NCBI RefSeq assembly: GCF_019602855.1
Contig: NZ_CP080766.1
Location: 2,604,001-2,668,000, forward strand
DNA: 64,000 nt
Direction: 5' to 3'
From: Cupriavidus pinatubonensis
GTDB lineage: Bacteria; Pseudomonadota; Gammaproteobacteria; Burkholderiales; Burkholderiaceae
Part shown: positions 34,139-41,295 of the stretch, in pieces
Layout: the number at the start of each line of letters is the position of its first letter
Position numbering within the stretch: position 1 is the first letter of the stretch
Made by a program: the position numbers and the translations under genes
The notes under the pieces: generated by a model
Told to the model about the DNA's origin: nothing
Database searches by the model: none
What the model saw: only the letters and a program-made list of their open reading frames with translations

Positions 34139-34687
34139 TCAAAGCGGGGCAGCCACTTTAGGGGCAGGCGCTACCACAGCAGCCGGCTTTTTCTCGACCG
34201 TCCCACTGTATCCAAAATACTTCGCCTTGGCGCCCTTGGCCCAATACGCCACCGTGAACTGCTTGCCATCGCGCGCATAAAGCAATTCAAGGCTGCCATT
34301 CGCCGCCGCCCATTCCGAATAGGCATTCTCGGCATTGGCCTCAGTCTTCCGCCTGGACTCATAACGCGCGTCCAGCTTGCCGGCGACTTCGTCAAGCGAC
34401 GAGCGGTCGAACGTAAGAGTCACGAGCGCCACCGTATCCTGCCCATCGCAGTTGACGATGGCCCGACTCAGGCCCGGTAAATTGAAGCGATCCAGGTTCT
34501 TGATCTCGATGGCATCGCCACCGGCCCATTGCGCCTTCCCGGTCGTGACACGGTTCGGGCCGGGCGTGAGCCGCGCGCACCGCGTCGTGCCGAGTTCGAG
34601 ACCAAGCGGAGCGGCCACGTTGCCTGGTGGCTCGGCATGGGCGAGGGACGCGGAAAGCGCGGCGGCGAGCAGGAAAGCCTTCTTCAT
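34139..34687 (-). CDS. Exported hypothetical protein
   Basis: 182 residues with a clear Sec signal peptide (MKKAFLLAAALSASLAHA, cleavage after AHA about residue 18). The mature part begins GLELGTTRCARLTPG and has IVNCDGQDTVALVTLTFDRSSLDEVAGKLDARYESRRK, with two Cys that could form a disulphide, then a Tyr/Ala-rich end and a Lys/Pro/Ala tail. A periplasmic location is expected. No family recognised. It is transcribed towards the deletion scar. Confidence 0.65.
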   Translation of the reverse strand: MKKAFLLAAALSASLAHAEPPGNVAAPLGLELGTTRCARLTPGPNRVTTGKAQWAGGDAIEIKNLDRFNLPGLSRAIVNCDGQDTVALVTLTFDRSSLDEVAGKLDARYESRRKTEANAENAYSEWAAANGSLELLYARDGKQFTVAYWAKGAKAKYFGYSGTVEKKPAAVVAPAPKVAAPL

Positions 34688-34760
34688 CTGGGGAATTCTC
34701 CGGGCAAACTCTGGAGAGTTTTACGGCGATTCGATGCGGTCACTTGATAGCCGGACCGGG

Positions 34761-35093
34761 TCAGGCGCTGGCGACCACGTGGATGCGCAGCGCGTCCGCG
34801 CCTGCGGCGATGGCGAGCAGGCGGTCGACGTTCGGGTGCGCGCCAGGGCGGTTGCGCGCGTCGGCAGTGTGTTCCGCGAACAGCGCCAGGCCGTACTCTG
34901 CGGCCTTCGCGTCCAGCGTGCCGAATGCCTGCTGGAGGGTGTGATACACGGCCAGCGAGCCCTGCTTGCCCGGCTGGTTCTCGATGCTGGCTACCACCGC
35001 GCCGCTACCGTCGATCAGTTCGATGCGCGCGATACCGTCGATGCCGGGCATCTGGGCGAGGTTGTCCTTGAATACAGGCGTGGGCTGGATCAC
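34761..35093 (-). CDS. Hypothetical protein, cytosolic
   Basis: 110 residues from a GTG start at 35093 with GGAG 9 bases upstream; no ATG exists near this position. Sequence features: DGIARIELIDGSGAVVASIENQPGKQGSL, YGLALFAEHTADARNRPGAHPNVDRLLAIAAGADALRIHV. It reads as a compact alpha/beta domain with high conservation character (no low complexity). Not recognised; no signal peptide. Confidence 0.65.
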   Translation of the reverse strand: MIQPTPVFKDNLAQMPGIDGIARIELIDGSGAVVASIENQPGKQGSLAVYHTLQQAFGTLDAKAAEYGLALFAEHTADARNRPGAHPNVDRLLAIAAGADALRIHVVASA

Positions 35094-35211
35094 TGATTCA
35101 CTCCGTTTGTTGGCAAAAACGGGGCGTATCTTATCCGATCGCGGGGAAGGCATTGGGATGTGGCGCATAGTCCAGTGTTCGCCGAGCCCAAGCCTGGACC
35201 AAAGAAAGGCT

Positions 35212-36099
35212 TTATTGCTTGCGTTCGGCAGACGGTGCCACGGGCTTGCGCGTTGCCGCCATGTGATGGAAATACGCGAGCAGGTCCTTGAGTTCCGCAT
35301 CCGGCAGCGTGTGCTGGTCGATCGATGGCATGCGCGCTTCCGGCCACCAGCGCAACGACTGCGGATTGCGGATGAGCCCGGCGAGCTTGTCGTCGCCAAG
35401 GTATTCGACCGGGCTGTACGGCATGTTCAGGTCGGGGCCAAGGTGCGAATCCCCGGCGCCGTTCAGCGAGTGGCAGGACAGGCAGACCCGCTGGTAGGCG
35501 GCAAAGCCGCGCATCACCGGCCCGTCGGCGGGCTGCCCCGCGGCTGGCCGGATGGCCGGATAGCGCTCGCCGGGCGACCCCGCAATGTCGATGCGCTCGA
35601 TGTTATAGGTCCAGTAGCTCTCGGTGACTGTCTCGGCACGGCCGGGCGGCGCTGTCCAGACCAGGCGAAAAGGCCCGATGCCCTGGCCCCGGAGCATTGG
35701 CCACGGGGCAGCGGGGTTTTCCACCGCCAGCCATGCGCGGGGCTGCGCCTTGCCGTCAGCCAGCAGCGCGCGCATCGGCAGGTGCGATACATAGCCATCG
35801 CTTGCGGCGGTCGTGGCGGTGCCGTCAGGCCTCGCTGGCAGGCCCGCAAGCAGCGCAGCGAACGGGATCGCCTTGAGCGTCATGCGCTGCTTCAGGTTCT
35901 CGTCGTCAATGGTGATATCCGTGACGCGCGGATCGTGCAGCAGCTGATCGGCGGTCCAGCTTCGCTGTTGCGTGCCGGCGGAGATGGTGAGCGTGCCGGG
36001 ACCGGCCGCGATGGCCGGTGCGGCCGACGCTGCCACGCCCACGGTGATAGCGATGGCAAGGCCAACGTCGGCTGTCTTCTTTGCGATCCACGCTTTCAT
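35212..36099 (-). CDS. Periplasmic cytochrome c with N-terminal molybdopterin-oxidoreductase-like domain
   Basis: 295 residues. Signal peptide to about residue 32 (VGLAIAITVGVAASAAPAIAA). Residues 33-175 resemble the fold around oxidoreductase-type molybdopterin domains (SWTADQLLHDPRVTDITI, MRALLADGKAQPRAWLAVENP, GPFRLVWTAPP, SYWTYNIERIDI), but without an obvious Mo-ligating Cys. Residues 195-285 form a class I cytochrome c: haem motif CLSCH (about 205), distal GPDLNMPYSP and the Met ligand probably in ARMPSI. GGAGATCAGGGC precedes ATG 36099. Likely transfers electrons in the periplasm; the partner is unknown. Confidence 0.75.
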   Translation of the reverse strand: MKAWIAKKTADVGLAIAITVGVAASAAPAIAAGPGTLTISAGTQQRSWTADQLLHDPRVTDITIDDENLKQRMTLKAIPFAALLAGLPARPDGTATTAASDGYVSHLPMRALLADGKAQPRAWLAVENPAAPWPMLRGQGIGPFRLVWTAPPGRAETVTESYWTYNIERIDIAGSPGERYPAIRPAAGQPADGPVMRGFAAYQRVCLSCHSLNGAGDSHLGPDLNMPYSPVEYLGDDKLAGLIRNPQSLRWWPEARMPSIDQHTLPDAELKDLLAYFHHMAATRKPVAPSAERKQ

Positions 36100-36266
36100 G
36101 CCCTGATCTCCGGCGGCGGGGGCATGCATTGCCGGCAAGCTCGCCTGGCGCCGTCATCCCGCTCATTAGTGCCCGGGGCCGGATGCCCTGGAGCGGATGA
36201 GACTGTAACTCGCCTCGTGCACCGACTCAATCGGCGAGTGCCGTGCCTGTGTGCACACGGAAATGA

Positions 36267-36294
36267 AGAGACCGTCCCCGGTGGGACGGTCTCT
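36267..36294 (-). terminator. Hairpin terminator after first leader-peptide pair
   Basis: AGAGACCGTCCC (36267-36278) pairs perfectly with GGGACGGTCTCT (36283-36294) over 12 bp with a 4-nt loop; on the minus strand the stem is followed by TCATTTCC. It ends leftward transcription of the pair at 36382-36944. Confidence 0.7.
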
Positions 36295-36381
36295 CTCGAT
36301 GAGCCGGCCACGATGGCGCCGGCCCCGCTGCGGAACGGAGGGCGCGGACTAGCGCCCGTTTCTCCGTTCCTGGCGCGCGGC

Positions 36382-36642
36382 TCAGTGCTGCAAGGCCGCG
36401 ACGACTCCCCCCACATTGTTGATCGTGTTGGTCATGGTCTTCAGGTCGACGTTGGTGCGGGTCGACGCATCGACCTGCGTGACCGGAGCGAAGATCGTAT
36501 TGGGGCTGGCGAACGACACGCCGCTGCCGCCCACGATGGCGTTGGTGCCGGAATTCACGAAGACGCTGCCACCGCGTACGGCGCCCATCTTGGCGTGATC
36601 GAGGTCTTGTTCGAGCGGGAGGTTCTGGATGGTCAAGGACAT
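36382..36642 (-). CDS. Double-glycine-leader small protein, copy A2
   Basis: 86 residues. N-terminal leader MSLTIQNLPLEQDLD then AKMGAVRGG, ending in a Gly-Gly at residues 24-25 with hydrophobic residues at -4 (Val), -7 (Met) and -12 (Leu) from the cleavage point, as in leaders cut by C39 peptidase-ABC exporters. The predicted 61-residue core is Ser/Thr/Asn/Val-rich: GVSFASPNTIFAPVTQVDAS, TRTNVDLKT and a C-terminal NTINNVGGVVAALQH; it has no Cys. AGGAG precedes the start. Second gene of a two-gene unit (41-base gap) transcribed from the sigma-54-like site at 37018. One of four paralogues in this region; function unknown, a secreted peptide or bacteriocin-like product is inferred. Confidence 0.75.
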   Translation of the reverse strand: MSLTIQNLPLEQDLDHAKMGAVRGGSVFVNSGTNAIVGGSGVSFASPNTIFAPVTQVDASTRTNVDLKTMTNTINNVGGVVAALQH

Positions 36643-36683
36643 GATGGTCTCCTGGGTAGGCTGAATGAGCTGGACGGGCTGGA

Positions 36684-36944
36684 TTAGTGCTGCAGGGCTG
36701 CAACCATGCCGCCCAGGTTGTTGATCGTGTTGGTCACGGTCTTGATGTCGACGTTGGTACGGGTCGAGGCATCGGCTTGCGTGACCGGGGCGAAGATCGT
36801 GTTGGGGCTTGCGAACGACACGCCGGCGCCGCCCACAATGGCGTTGGTGCCGGAGTTCACGAAGATGCTGCCGCCGCGAACGGCGCCCATCTTGGCTTGG
36901 TCAAGGTCTTGTTCGAGGGGCAGGTTCTGGATGGTGAGGGACAT
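36684..36944 (-). CDS. Double-glycine-leader small protein, copy A1
   Basis: 86 residues, first gene of unit A. Leader as in copy A2 but with DLDQAKM in place of DLDHAKM; ends AVRGG at 21-25. The core differs from A2 at a handful of positions (SIFVNSG, GGAGVSF, TQADAS, VDIKTVTN, NLGGMV) and keeps FASPNTIFAPVTQ and the C-terminal AALQH. AAGGAG is 7-8 bases before the ATG. The longer in-frame extension to 37298 is not coding. Likely to be exported and processed at Gly25; the exporter is not in this window. Confidence 0.78.
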   Translation of the reverse strand: MSLTIQNLPLEQDLDQAKMGAVRGGSIFVNSGTNAIVGGAGVSFASPNTIFAPVTQADASTRTNVDIKTVTNTINNLGGMVAALQH

Positions 36945-37349
36945 GATGTAACTCCTTTGGGGGTACTGGTTTGGCTTGGGTTGGTGAGCATCGGATGTTG
37001 CGCTCGCAGTCATATACGCATGGGGTGTGCCAGCTCCGGTCCGGAAACGACGCGAGTCGATCAACCCATTGAAAATAAAAGAGAAAAGGGCAACTGTCTG
37101 GCACGCTGATGATCCTTGGCCACCCGCGCGCTGTCTGCGTAGGACCGACAGGGATTTGGTGGCATGTTTGCCGTGGGCAGACACTCGCCAGCCCCGTGGG
37201 TGGTGCGCCGCTCGGCGCGCGCATATTGAGCGGAACAATTGGGCGCCGTTCGCAACGAACCAGGACAGGGCCAACCAGTGTGTGGACATCTGCCCCAAGG
37301 GGGGAGTCCCGCACAGGCCATGGTGCGACCGAGATGAAGGAGGGTCGAC
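36945..37349. other. Intergenic region carrying promoter of unit A and of the DUF899 gene
   Basis: 405 bases between divergent starts. Holds the sigma-54-like site (37018-37032, minus) and the AT-rich GAAAATAAAAGAGAAAAG at 37071-37088. The side facing the DUF899 gene (37100-37349) shows only its SD (AAGGAGGG at 37336-37343). Frames here are not convincing. Confidence 0.5.
37018..37032 (-). promoter_or_regulatory. Sigma-54-like -24/-12 promoter, unit A
   Basis: On the minus strand: TGGCAC-ACCCC-ATGC, matching the TGGCAC-N5-TTGC consensus with the invariant GG and GC dinucleotides 10 bases apart; the only deviation is A for the first T of TTGC. It lies about 74 bases upstream of the first peptide start, and the same site is conserved in unit B. 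Confidence 0.6.
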
Positions 37350-38048
37350 ATGAATGCAAAGGAAGAGCTGGTTCCCGCGACTGAACTGGCGCAGCGCAAC
37401 CCCATCCGCTTCCCCAATGAAAGCGCGGAATACCGTCAGGCACGCAATGCGCTGCTGGCGGAGGAGATCGAGTTACGCCGCCATATCGAGCGCGTGGCGC
37501 AGCAGCGGCGCAGGCTGCCACCAGGCGGAGAGGTGACAAAGCGCTATACGTTCCAGAGTGAAAGCGGCCCGGTCACGCTTGCCGACCTGTTCGGCGACAA
37601 GGACACGCTGGTCATCTACAGCTACATGTTCGGGCCACAGCGGGAAAAGCCTTGCCCGATGTGCACATCGATCATGGCATCGTGGGACCACAAGGTGCCG
37701 GATATCGAGCAGCGCGTGGCGCTGGCGATGGTGGCCCGCTCGCCCATCGACCGGCTTGTGGCCGCCAGGCGTGCCCGTGGCTGGACGAAGCTGAAGGTCT
37801 ATGCGGACGTTGATGGCGATTTCACGCGCGACTACGTGAATCCTGAAGATGCCGACATGCCGGCCTATACGGTCTTCACACGCCGGGACGGCCAGATCCG
37901 GCATTTCTGGAGCGGCGAGTTGTTCGGCATTCCGCCCGACCCTGGACAGGACCCTCGCGGTGCACCGGACCTGGATCCGCTGTGGAGCTTGCTGGACACC
38001 ACGCCGGAGGGGCGGGGCAAGGATTGGTATCCCAAGCTGGAATACTAG
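37350..38048 (+). CDS. DUF899 thioredoxin-fold protein
   Basis: 232 residues of the DUF899 family (thioredoxin-like proteins without a known reaction). Visible: AEYRQARNALLAEEIELRRHIERVA, RRRLPPGGEV, YTFQSESGPVTLADLFGDKDTLVIYSYMFG, then CPMCTS at residues 102-107 in the position of the thioredoxin active site, and GDFTRDYVNPEDADMPAYTVFTRRDG. AAGGAGGG precedes the ATG. It is inserted between the two units of double-Gly peptides on the opposite strand and ends at a shared bidirectional terminator. A redox role is likely; a link to the Cys-free peptides is not evident. Confidence 0.88.
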   Translation: MNAKEELVPATELAQRNPIRFPNESAEYRQARNALLAEEIELRRHIERVAQQRRRLPPGGEVTKRYTFQSESGPVTLADLFGDKDTLVIYSYMFGPQREKPCPMCTSIMASWDHKVPDIEQRVALAMVARSPIDRLVAARRARGWTKLKVYADVDGDFTRDYVNPEDADMPAYTVFTRRDGQIRHFWSGELFGIPPDPGQDPRGAPDLDPLWSLLDTTPEGRGKDWYPKLEY

Positions 38049-38102
38049 TGCGCTAGTGAGCGAGCCTGCTGCGCGGCAATCAAGATCCATCACGGCAAAT
38101 GC

Positions 38103-38130
38103 AAAGACCGCCCGTTGACGGGCGGTCTTT
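38103..38130. terminator. Bidirectional hairpin terminator between DUF899 gene and unit B
   Basis: AAAGACCGCCCGT and ACGGGCGGTCTTT form a near-perfect 13-bp stem with a very short loop, flanked by A-rich sequence on the left and TTTG on the right. It can end both the rightward DUF899 transcript and the leftward unit B transcript. Confidence 0.75.
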
Positions 38131-38195
38131 GTTGCGTCAGGCAGAGGGCGGGCAGAGCGGTGGTACACCGCCCGCCGGATACTGCCTTGCACCGC

Positions 38196-38456
38196 TCAGT
38201 GCTGCAGCGCCGCGACGATGCCACCAATGTTGTTGATGGTGTTCGTCGTGGTCTTGAGGTCGACGTTGGTGCGCGTCGACGCATCGACCTGCGTGACCGG
38301 GGCGAAGATCGTGTTGGGGCTGGCGAACGACACGCCGCTGCCGCCGACGATGGCGTTGGTGCCGGAGTTCACGAAGATGCTGCCGCCGCGCACGGCGCCC
38401 ATCTTGGCGTGGTCGAGGTCTTGTTCGAGGGCGAGGTTCTGGATGGTCAAGGACAT
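38196..38456 (-). CDS. Double-glycine-leader small protein, copy B2
   Basis: 86 residues, second gene of unit B. Leader MSLTIQNLALEQDLD then AKMGAVRGG. The core is almost identical to copy A2 (SIFVNSGTNAIVGGSGVSF, TQVDASTRTNVDLKT), with NTINNIGGIVAALQH at the end. The SD CAGGAGACCATC is also identical to that of A2, showing that A2 and B2 descend from one gene by duplication of the whole pair. No Cys; predicted secreted after cleavage at Gly25. Confidence 0.75.
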   Translation of the reverse strand: MSLTIQNLALEQDLDHAKMGAVRGGSIFVNSGTNAIVGGSGVSFASPNTIFAPVTQVDASTRTNVDLKTTTNTINNIGGIVAALQH

Positions 38457-38504
38457 GATGGTCTCCTGGGTAGGCTGGATGAACGAGATGGACTGGCTGG
38501 GGAA

Positions 38505-38765
38505 TTAGTGCTGCGCGGCCTGCACGATGCCGCCGACGTTGTTGAGCAGGTTGTTGATGCTCGTGAGGTCGACGTTAGTGCGGGTCGAGGCATCGACCTG
38601 GGTGACCGGGGCGACGATGATGTTGGGACTGGCGAAGGACACACCGGAGCCGCCCATGATCGCGTTGATGCCGCTGTTCAGGAACAGGCTGCCGCCGCGC
38701 ACGGCGCTCATCTTGGCGTGGTCGAGGTCTTGTTCGACGGGCAGATTCTGGATGGTGAGGGACAT
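38505..38765 (-). CDS. Double-glycine-leader small protein, copy B1 (most divergent)
   Basis: 86 residues, first gene of unit B. Leader MSLTIQNLPVEQDLD then AKMSAVRGG. The core keeps GVSFASPN and APVTQVDASTRTNVDL but differs at SLFLNSGINAIMGG, NIIVAP and TSINNLLNNVGGIVQAAQH. AAGGAG is 7-8 bases before the start. As the first gene after the promoter it is the positional counterpart of copy A1, from which it differs much more than B2 does from A2. Confidence 0.78.
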   Translation of the reverse strand: MSLTIQNLPVEQDLDHAKMSAVRGGSLFLNSGINAIMGGSGVSFASPNIIVAPVTQVDASTRTNVDLTSINNLLNNVGGIVQAAQH

Positions 38766-39141
38766 GATGAAACTCCTTGAGGGTGCTGGTCTGGCTTGGG
38801 TTTAGAGGGCATCGGGTGTTGCGCTCGCAGTCATATATGCATGGGGTGTGCCAGCCTCGCGTTCACCGCCTCATTTGTCGACCAAGTATTTGAAAATAAA
38901 AAGAAAATTACGGTGAGGAGAGGCCAGTCTTGGCCAATGCGGGCTGGCTGAATGTCGGTGGTGGCCAGACACATCCGCTGCGACCTGTTTGCGGAATAAC
39001 GACACCAGTGGCCCTACGCGTCCGTGGATACCCACATTGACGCGGAACTTCATATGCGTAAAATCGAATTCATAAATATGAATAAAAAGCGGTGCGGCCC
39101 GACCGAGCGCATCCGATCAACGCAGTAGTGGAGACACACCT
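38766..39141. other. Intergenic region: unit B promoter and Bug-receptor promoter
   Basis: 376 bases between divergent starts. Contains the sigma-54-like site at 38839-38853 (minus) and the AT-rich block TTTGAAAATAAAAAGAAAATT (38890-38910). The right part (39050-39110) is AT-rich (GTAAAATCGAATTCATAAATATGAATAAAAAG), probably the promoter of the Bug receptor; an inverted repeat ATTCATAAATATGAAT lies at 39069-39084. Confidence 0.5.
38839..38853 (-). promoter_or_regulatory. Sigma-54-like -24/-12 promoter, unit B
   Basis: Minus strand TGGCAC-ACCCC-ATGC, identical to the unit A site over 15 bases and at the same distance (74 bases) from its first gene. Conservation in both copies supports function. 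Confidence 0.6.
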
Positions 39142-40113
39142 ATGAAGCCGAATTTCCGTCGCCGCCTGATGCTCTGTGCGGCCGTGCTGGGCGCCATGCC
39201 CGCGCTGGCCTGGAGCGACACCTATCCCAGCAAGCCGATCCGCATGGTCGTGCCGTTCTCCCCGGGCGGCGCCACCGACGTTGTGGCGCGCCTGATCTCG
39301 CAGAAGCTTGGCGAGGCGCTGAAGCAATCGGTGGTAGTGGAAAACCGGCCCGGCGCCAACGGCATCATCGGTACCGACGCCGTGGCGCGCGCCGCGCCCG
39401 ACGGCTACACCTTGCTGCTCAACACGGCAGGGGCGCAGACACTGAGCCCGCTGATCTACAAGGCCAGCTACGACCCGCTCAAGAGCTTCGAGCCGATCTC
39501 GCTGATCAGCAATATTGGCTTCGTAATGGTGGTGCACCCGTCAGTGCCGGCCAAGACCGTGCAGGAATTCGTAGCGCTGGCCAAGTCCAAGACCCGGCCG
39601 CTGAGCCTGTCGGCGGGCAGCAGCATGATCGAGCTGATCGGCGCCAGCTTTAAAGCGACCGCGGGCACGCCTGACGTCGTCAGCGTGTCCTACAAAGGCA
39701 CCGGCCCGCAGATGCAGGCCGTGGTGGCGGGCGAGGTCGACATGACGATCGACCCGTTCAACTCGATGGCGATGATCAAGGCCGGCAAGCTGCGCCCGCT
39801 GGCGGTGCTGTCGGACAAGCGCTCGCCGGCGCTGCCCGATGTGCCGACCATGCAGGAAGCCGGATATAGCGGCATGGCCTTCGGTTCGTGGGCAGGCCTG
39901 CTGGCCCCGACGGGCACGCCCAAGGAAATCATCACGCGCCTGAACAAGGAGGTGACCCGCATCGTCGCACTGCCCGAGATCCGGGAGAAGCTGGCCGCGA
40001 TCGACTATGACGCCGTGGGCAGCACACCCGAACAGTTCGCGACCGTCATTGCCCAGGACACGGCACGGTGGAAGAAGATCGTGAAGGAGACGAACTACAA
40101 GGCCGGTTCGTGA
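39142..40113 (+). CDS. Bug-family (tripartite tricarboxylate) periplasmic binding protein
   Basis: 323 residues with a signal peptide (about 1-25, cleavage near ALAWS). The Bug/TctC pattern is clear: YPSKPIRMVVPFSPGGATDVVAR, VVVENRPGANGIIGTDAVARAAPDGYTLL, SYKGTGPQMQAVVAGEVDM, and LAPTGTPKEIITRLNKEV. These proteins capture carboxylates or other small organic ligands for TctAB-type importers, or act as orphan sensors. No tctA or tctB gene is near, which is the usual situation for the large Bug families of Cupriavidus, Ralstonia and Bordetella. Upstream sequence is AT-rich. Confidence 0.92.
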   Translation: MKPNFRRRLMLCAAVLGAMPALAWSDTYPSKPIRMVVPFSPGGATDVVARLISQKLGEALKQSVVVENRPGANGIIGTDAVARAAPDGYTLLLNTAGAQTLSPLIYKASYDPLKSFEPISLISNIGFVMVVHPSVPAKTVQEFVALAKSKTRPLSLSAGSSMIELIGASFKATAGTPDVVSVSYKGTGPQMQAVVAGEVDMTIDPFNSMAMIKAGKLRPLAVLSDKRSPALPDVPTMQEAGYSGMAFGSWAGLLAPTGTPKEIITRLNKEVTRIVALPEIREKLAAIDYDAVGSTPEQFATVIAQDTARWKKIVKETNYKAGS

Positions 40114-40376
40114 TGATGTGACCGTGCGCTTGGCAGCGGCATCGTGACAACGTTGGGTCAGTCCGCTGGCATTGCCGAGCCGCCGGCCTTGCCTTCCATC
40201 TCGATGGAAGGCACCTTGCGCCGCCCCCAGTTCACCGATCTGGAGCGTACGTCCGTCGTCGGCGTTCTCAGTCGCACCGGGTGAGTGCGGCACCACACGC
40301 ATCTCGCAATCCCCGCTTGGGCGCGGGCACGCCATCGACTACGTTGAAAGTCCGGCATCGGCTTCAAGGGCTGACG

Positions 40377-41264
40377 ATGGAAAGACTGAACGGGCGCACG
40401 GCCCTGCTGATCCCGGCAGGGCTGCTGGCCGTTTTTGCCGCAAGAGGCGCGTACGCGTCGGATATCGCCTGTACGGCCCCTTTGGGCGGTGCATTGGCGC
40501 GTTGCGCAGAGCCTTACGGCAGCGGCGTTGGGTGCGAGCCGCGTGCTGGGGCAGCGGGCGCCCGCAAGGAACACCTGATCTGCGAATACACCATGCTGTC
40601 GGAGCGTTACGAGCAGATCTATGCTGAACAGCAGCGGATGCTGCGCAAGGGCGCCATGCAGAACGCCGACCTTGCCGCATGGCGCGCGAAGCGGGACGCT
40701 TGTGATTCCGTGCGGTGCTTGGACAGCGTCTTCCATATGTTCTGGCGGCAGCGCGATGCCATGCTGAAGGCGCCGGTCAAGCAGATGTTTGCCCGGTCGG
40801 GTGCCTCGGACAACGCGGCCGCCACGACGCGCGAAGCAGCGTCGCGGCCGGCGGTGCCGGTGCCGAAGTTCGCCGGGCATGATGCACCCGCCGCCGCTGT
40901 TGCACCCGCGTCCATCGTTGCACCCGCGTCCATCGTTGCTCCGAGGCCCGCGGCTGGCGCGCCGATCGATCCGTCAGCGTTGGAAGCAATACCCGAGCGG
41001 CCCCGTCATGCCGCGCCGGTCCCGGCGGCAAAGATCCAGCCACGCGAGAAGCGGGGGGGCGGTCCGCTGATCCTGGAAAGCCTGGCGTCCGGGCTCGCCG
41101 TGCTGGGCGCGGGAGCGGGCTTTGTTTGGAATCGCCGGCGCTCCGTGCCGCAGGAGGGAGAGAAAGCGATCCAGCCTGGAAGAATCCCGGCCATGATGAT
41201 GGTCGCGTATGGCTTGCTGCTTCTGAATGCGCTTCTGCTGCCGTTCACGCTGGGCCTGCGGTAA
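40377..41264 (+). CDS. LprI-like exported protein with C-terminal membrane helices
   Basis: 295 residues. Signal peptide (to about 24, YAS). The N-terminal domain HLICEYTMLSERYEQIYAEQQRMLRKGAM ... LAAWRAKRDACDSVRCLDSVFHMFWRQRDAML resembles the LprI/DUF1311 lysozyme-inhibitor-like fold, with paired Cys. A Pro/Ala linker follows, with a 15-base direct repeat encoding PASIVAPASIVAP, then two C-terminal hydrophobic segments (SLASGLAVLGAGAGFVW; MMMVAYGLLLLNALLLPFTLGL). ATG 40377 is chosen for its signal peptide and AGGG upstream. A shorter paralogue of only the first domain is at 53567-53902. Confidence 0.7.
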   Translation: MERLNGRTALLIPAGLLAVFAARGAYASDIACTAPLGGALARCAEPYGSGVGCEPRAGAAGARKEHLICEYTMLSERYEQIYAEQQRMLRKGAMQNADLAAWRAKRDACDSVRCLDSVFHMFWRQRDAMLKAPVKQMFARSGASDNAAATTREAASRPAVPVPKFAGHDAPAAAVAPASIVAPASIVAPRPAAGAPIDPSALEAIPERPRHAAPVPAAKIQPREKRGGGPLILESLASGLAVLGAGAGFVWNRRRSVPQEGEKAIQPGRIPAMMMVAYGLLLLNALLLPFTLGLR

Positions 41265-41295
41265 CGCGCGTTGGCCGTAGCGCTGCCCATGTCGC

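Larger units (their letters stand above)
36382..37080. repeat. Duplicated unit A (two peptide genes plus upstream region)
   Basis: Unit A and unit B (38196-38901) share the same order: peptide gene, 41-48-base gap, peptide gene, then an upstream block. In both, the conserved TTGCGCTCGCAGTCATATA-type stretch, the -24/-12 site and the motif GAAAATAAAA occur at the same distance from the first start codon (GAAAATAAAA begins 127 bases away in both). The upstream 90-130 bases are more conserved near the promoter than beyond it. Confidence 0.8.
38196..38901. repeat. Duplicated unit B (two peptide genes plus upstream region)
   Basis: Second copy of the unit described at 36382-37080, in direct orientation with the DUF899 gene between. 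Start-to-promoter spacing and the GAAAATAAAA element position are the same as in unit A. Confidence 0.8.
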
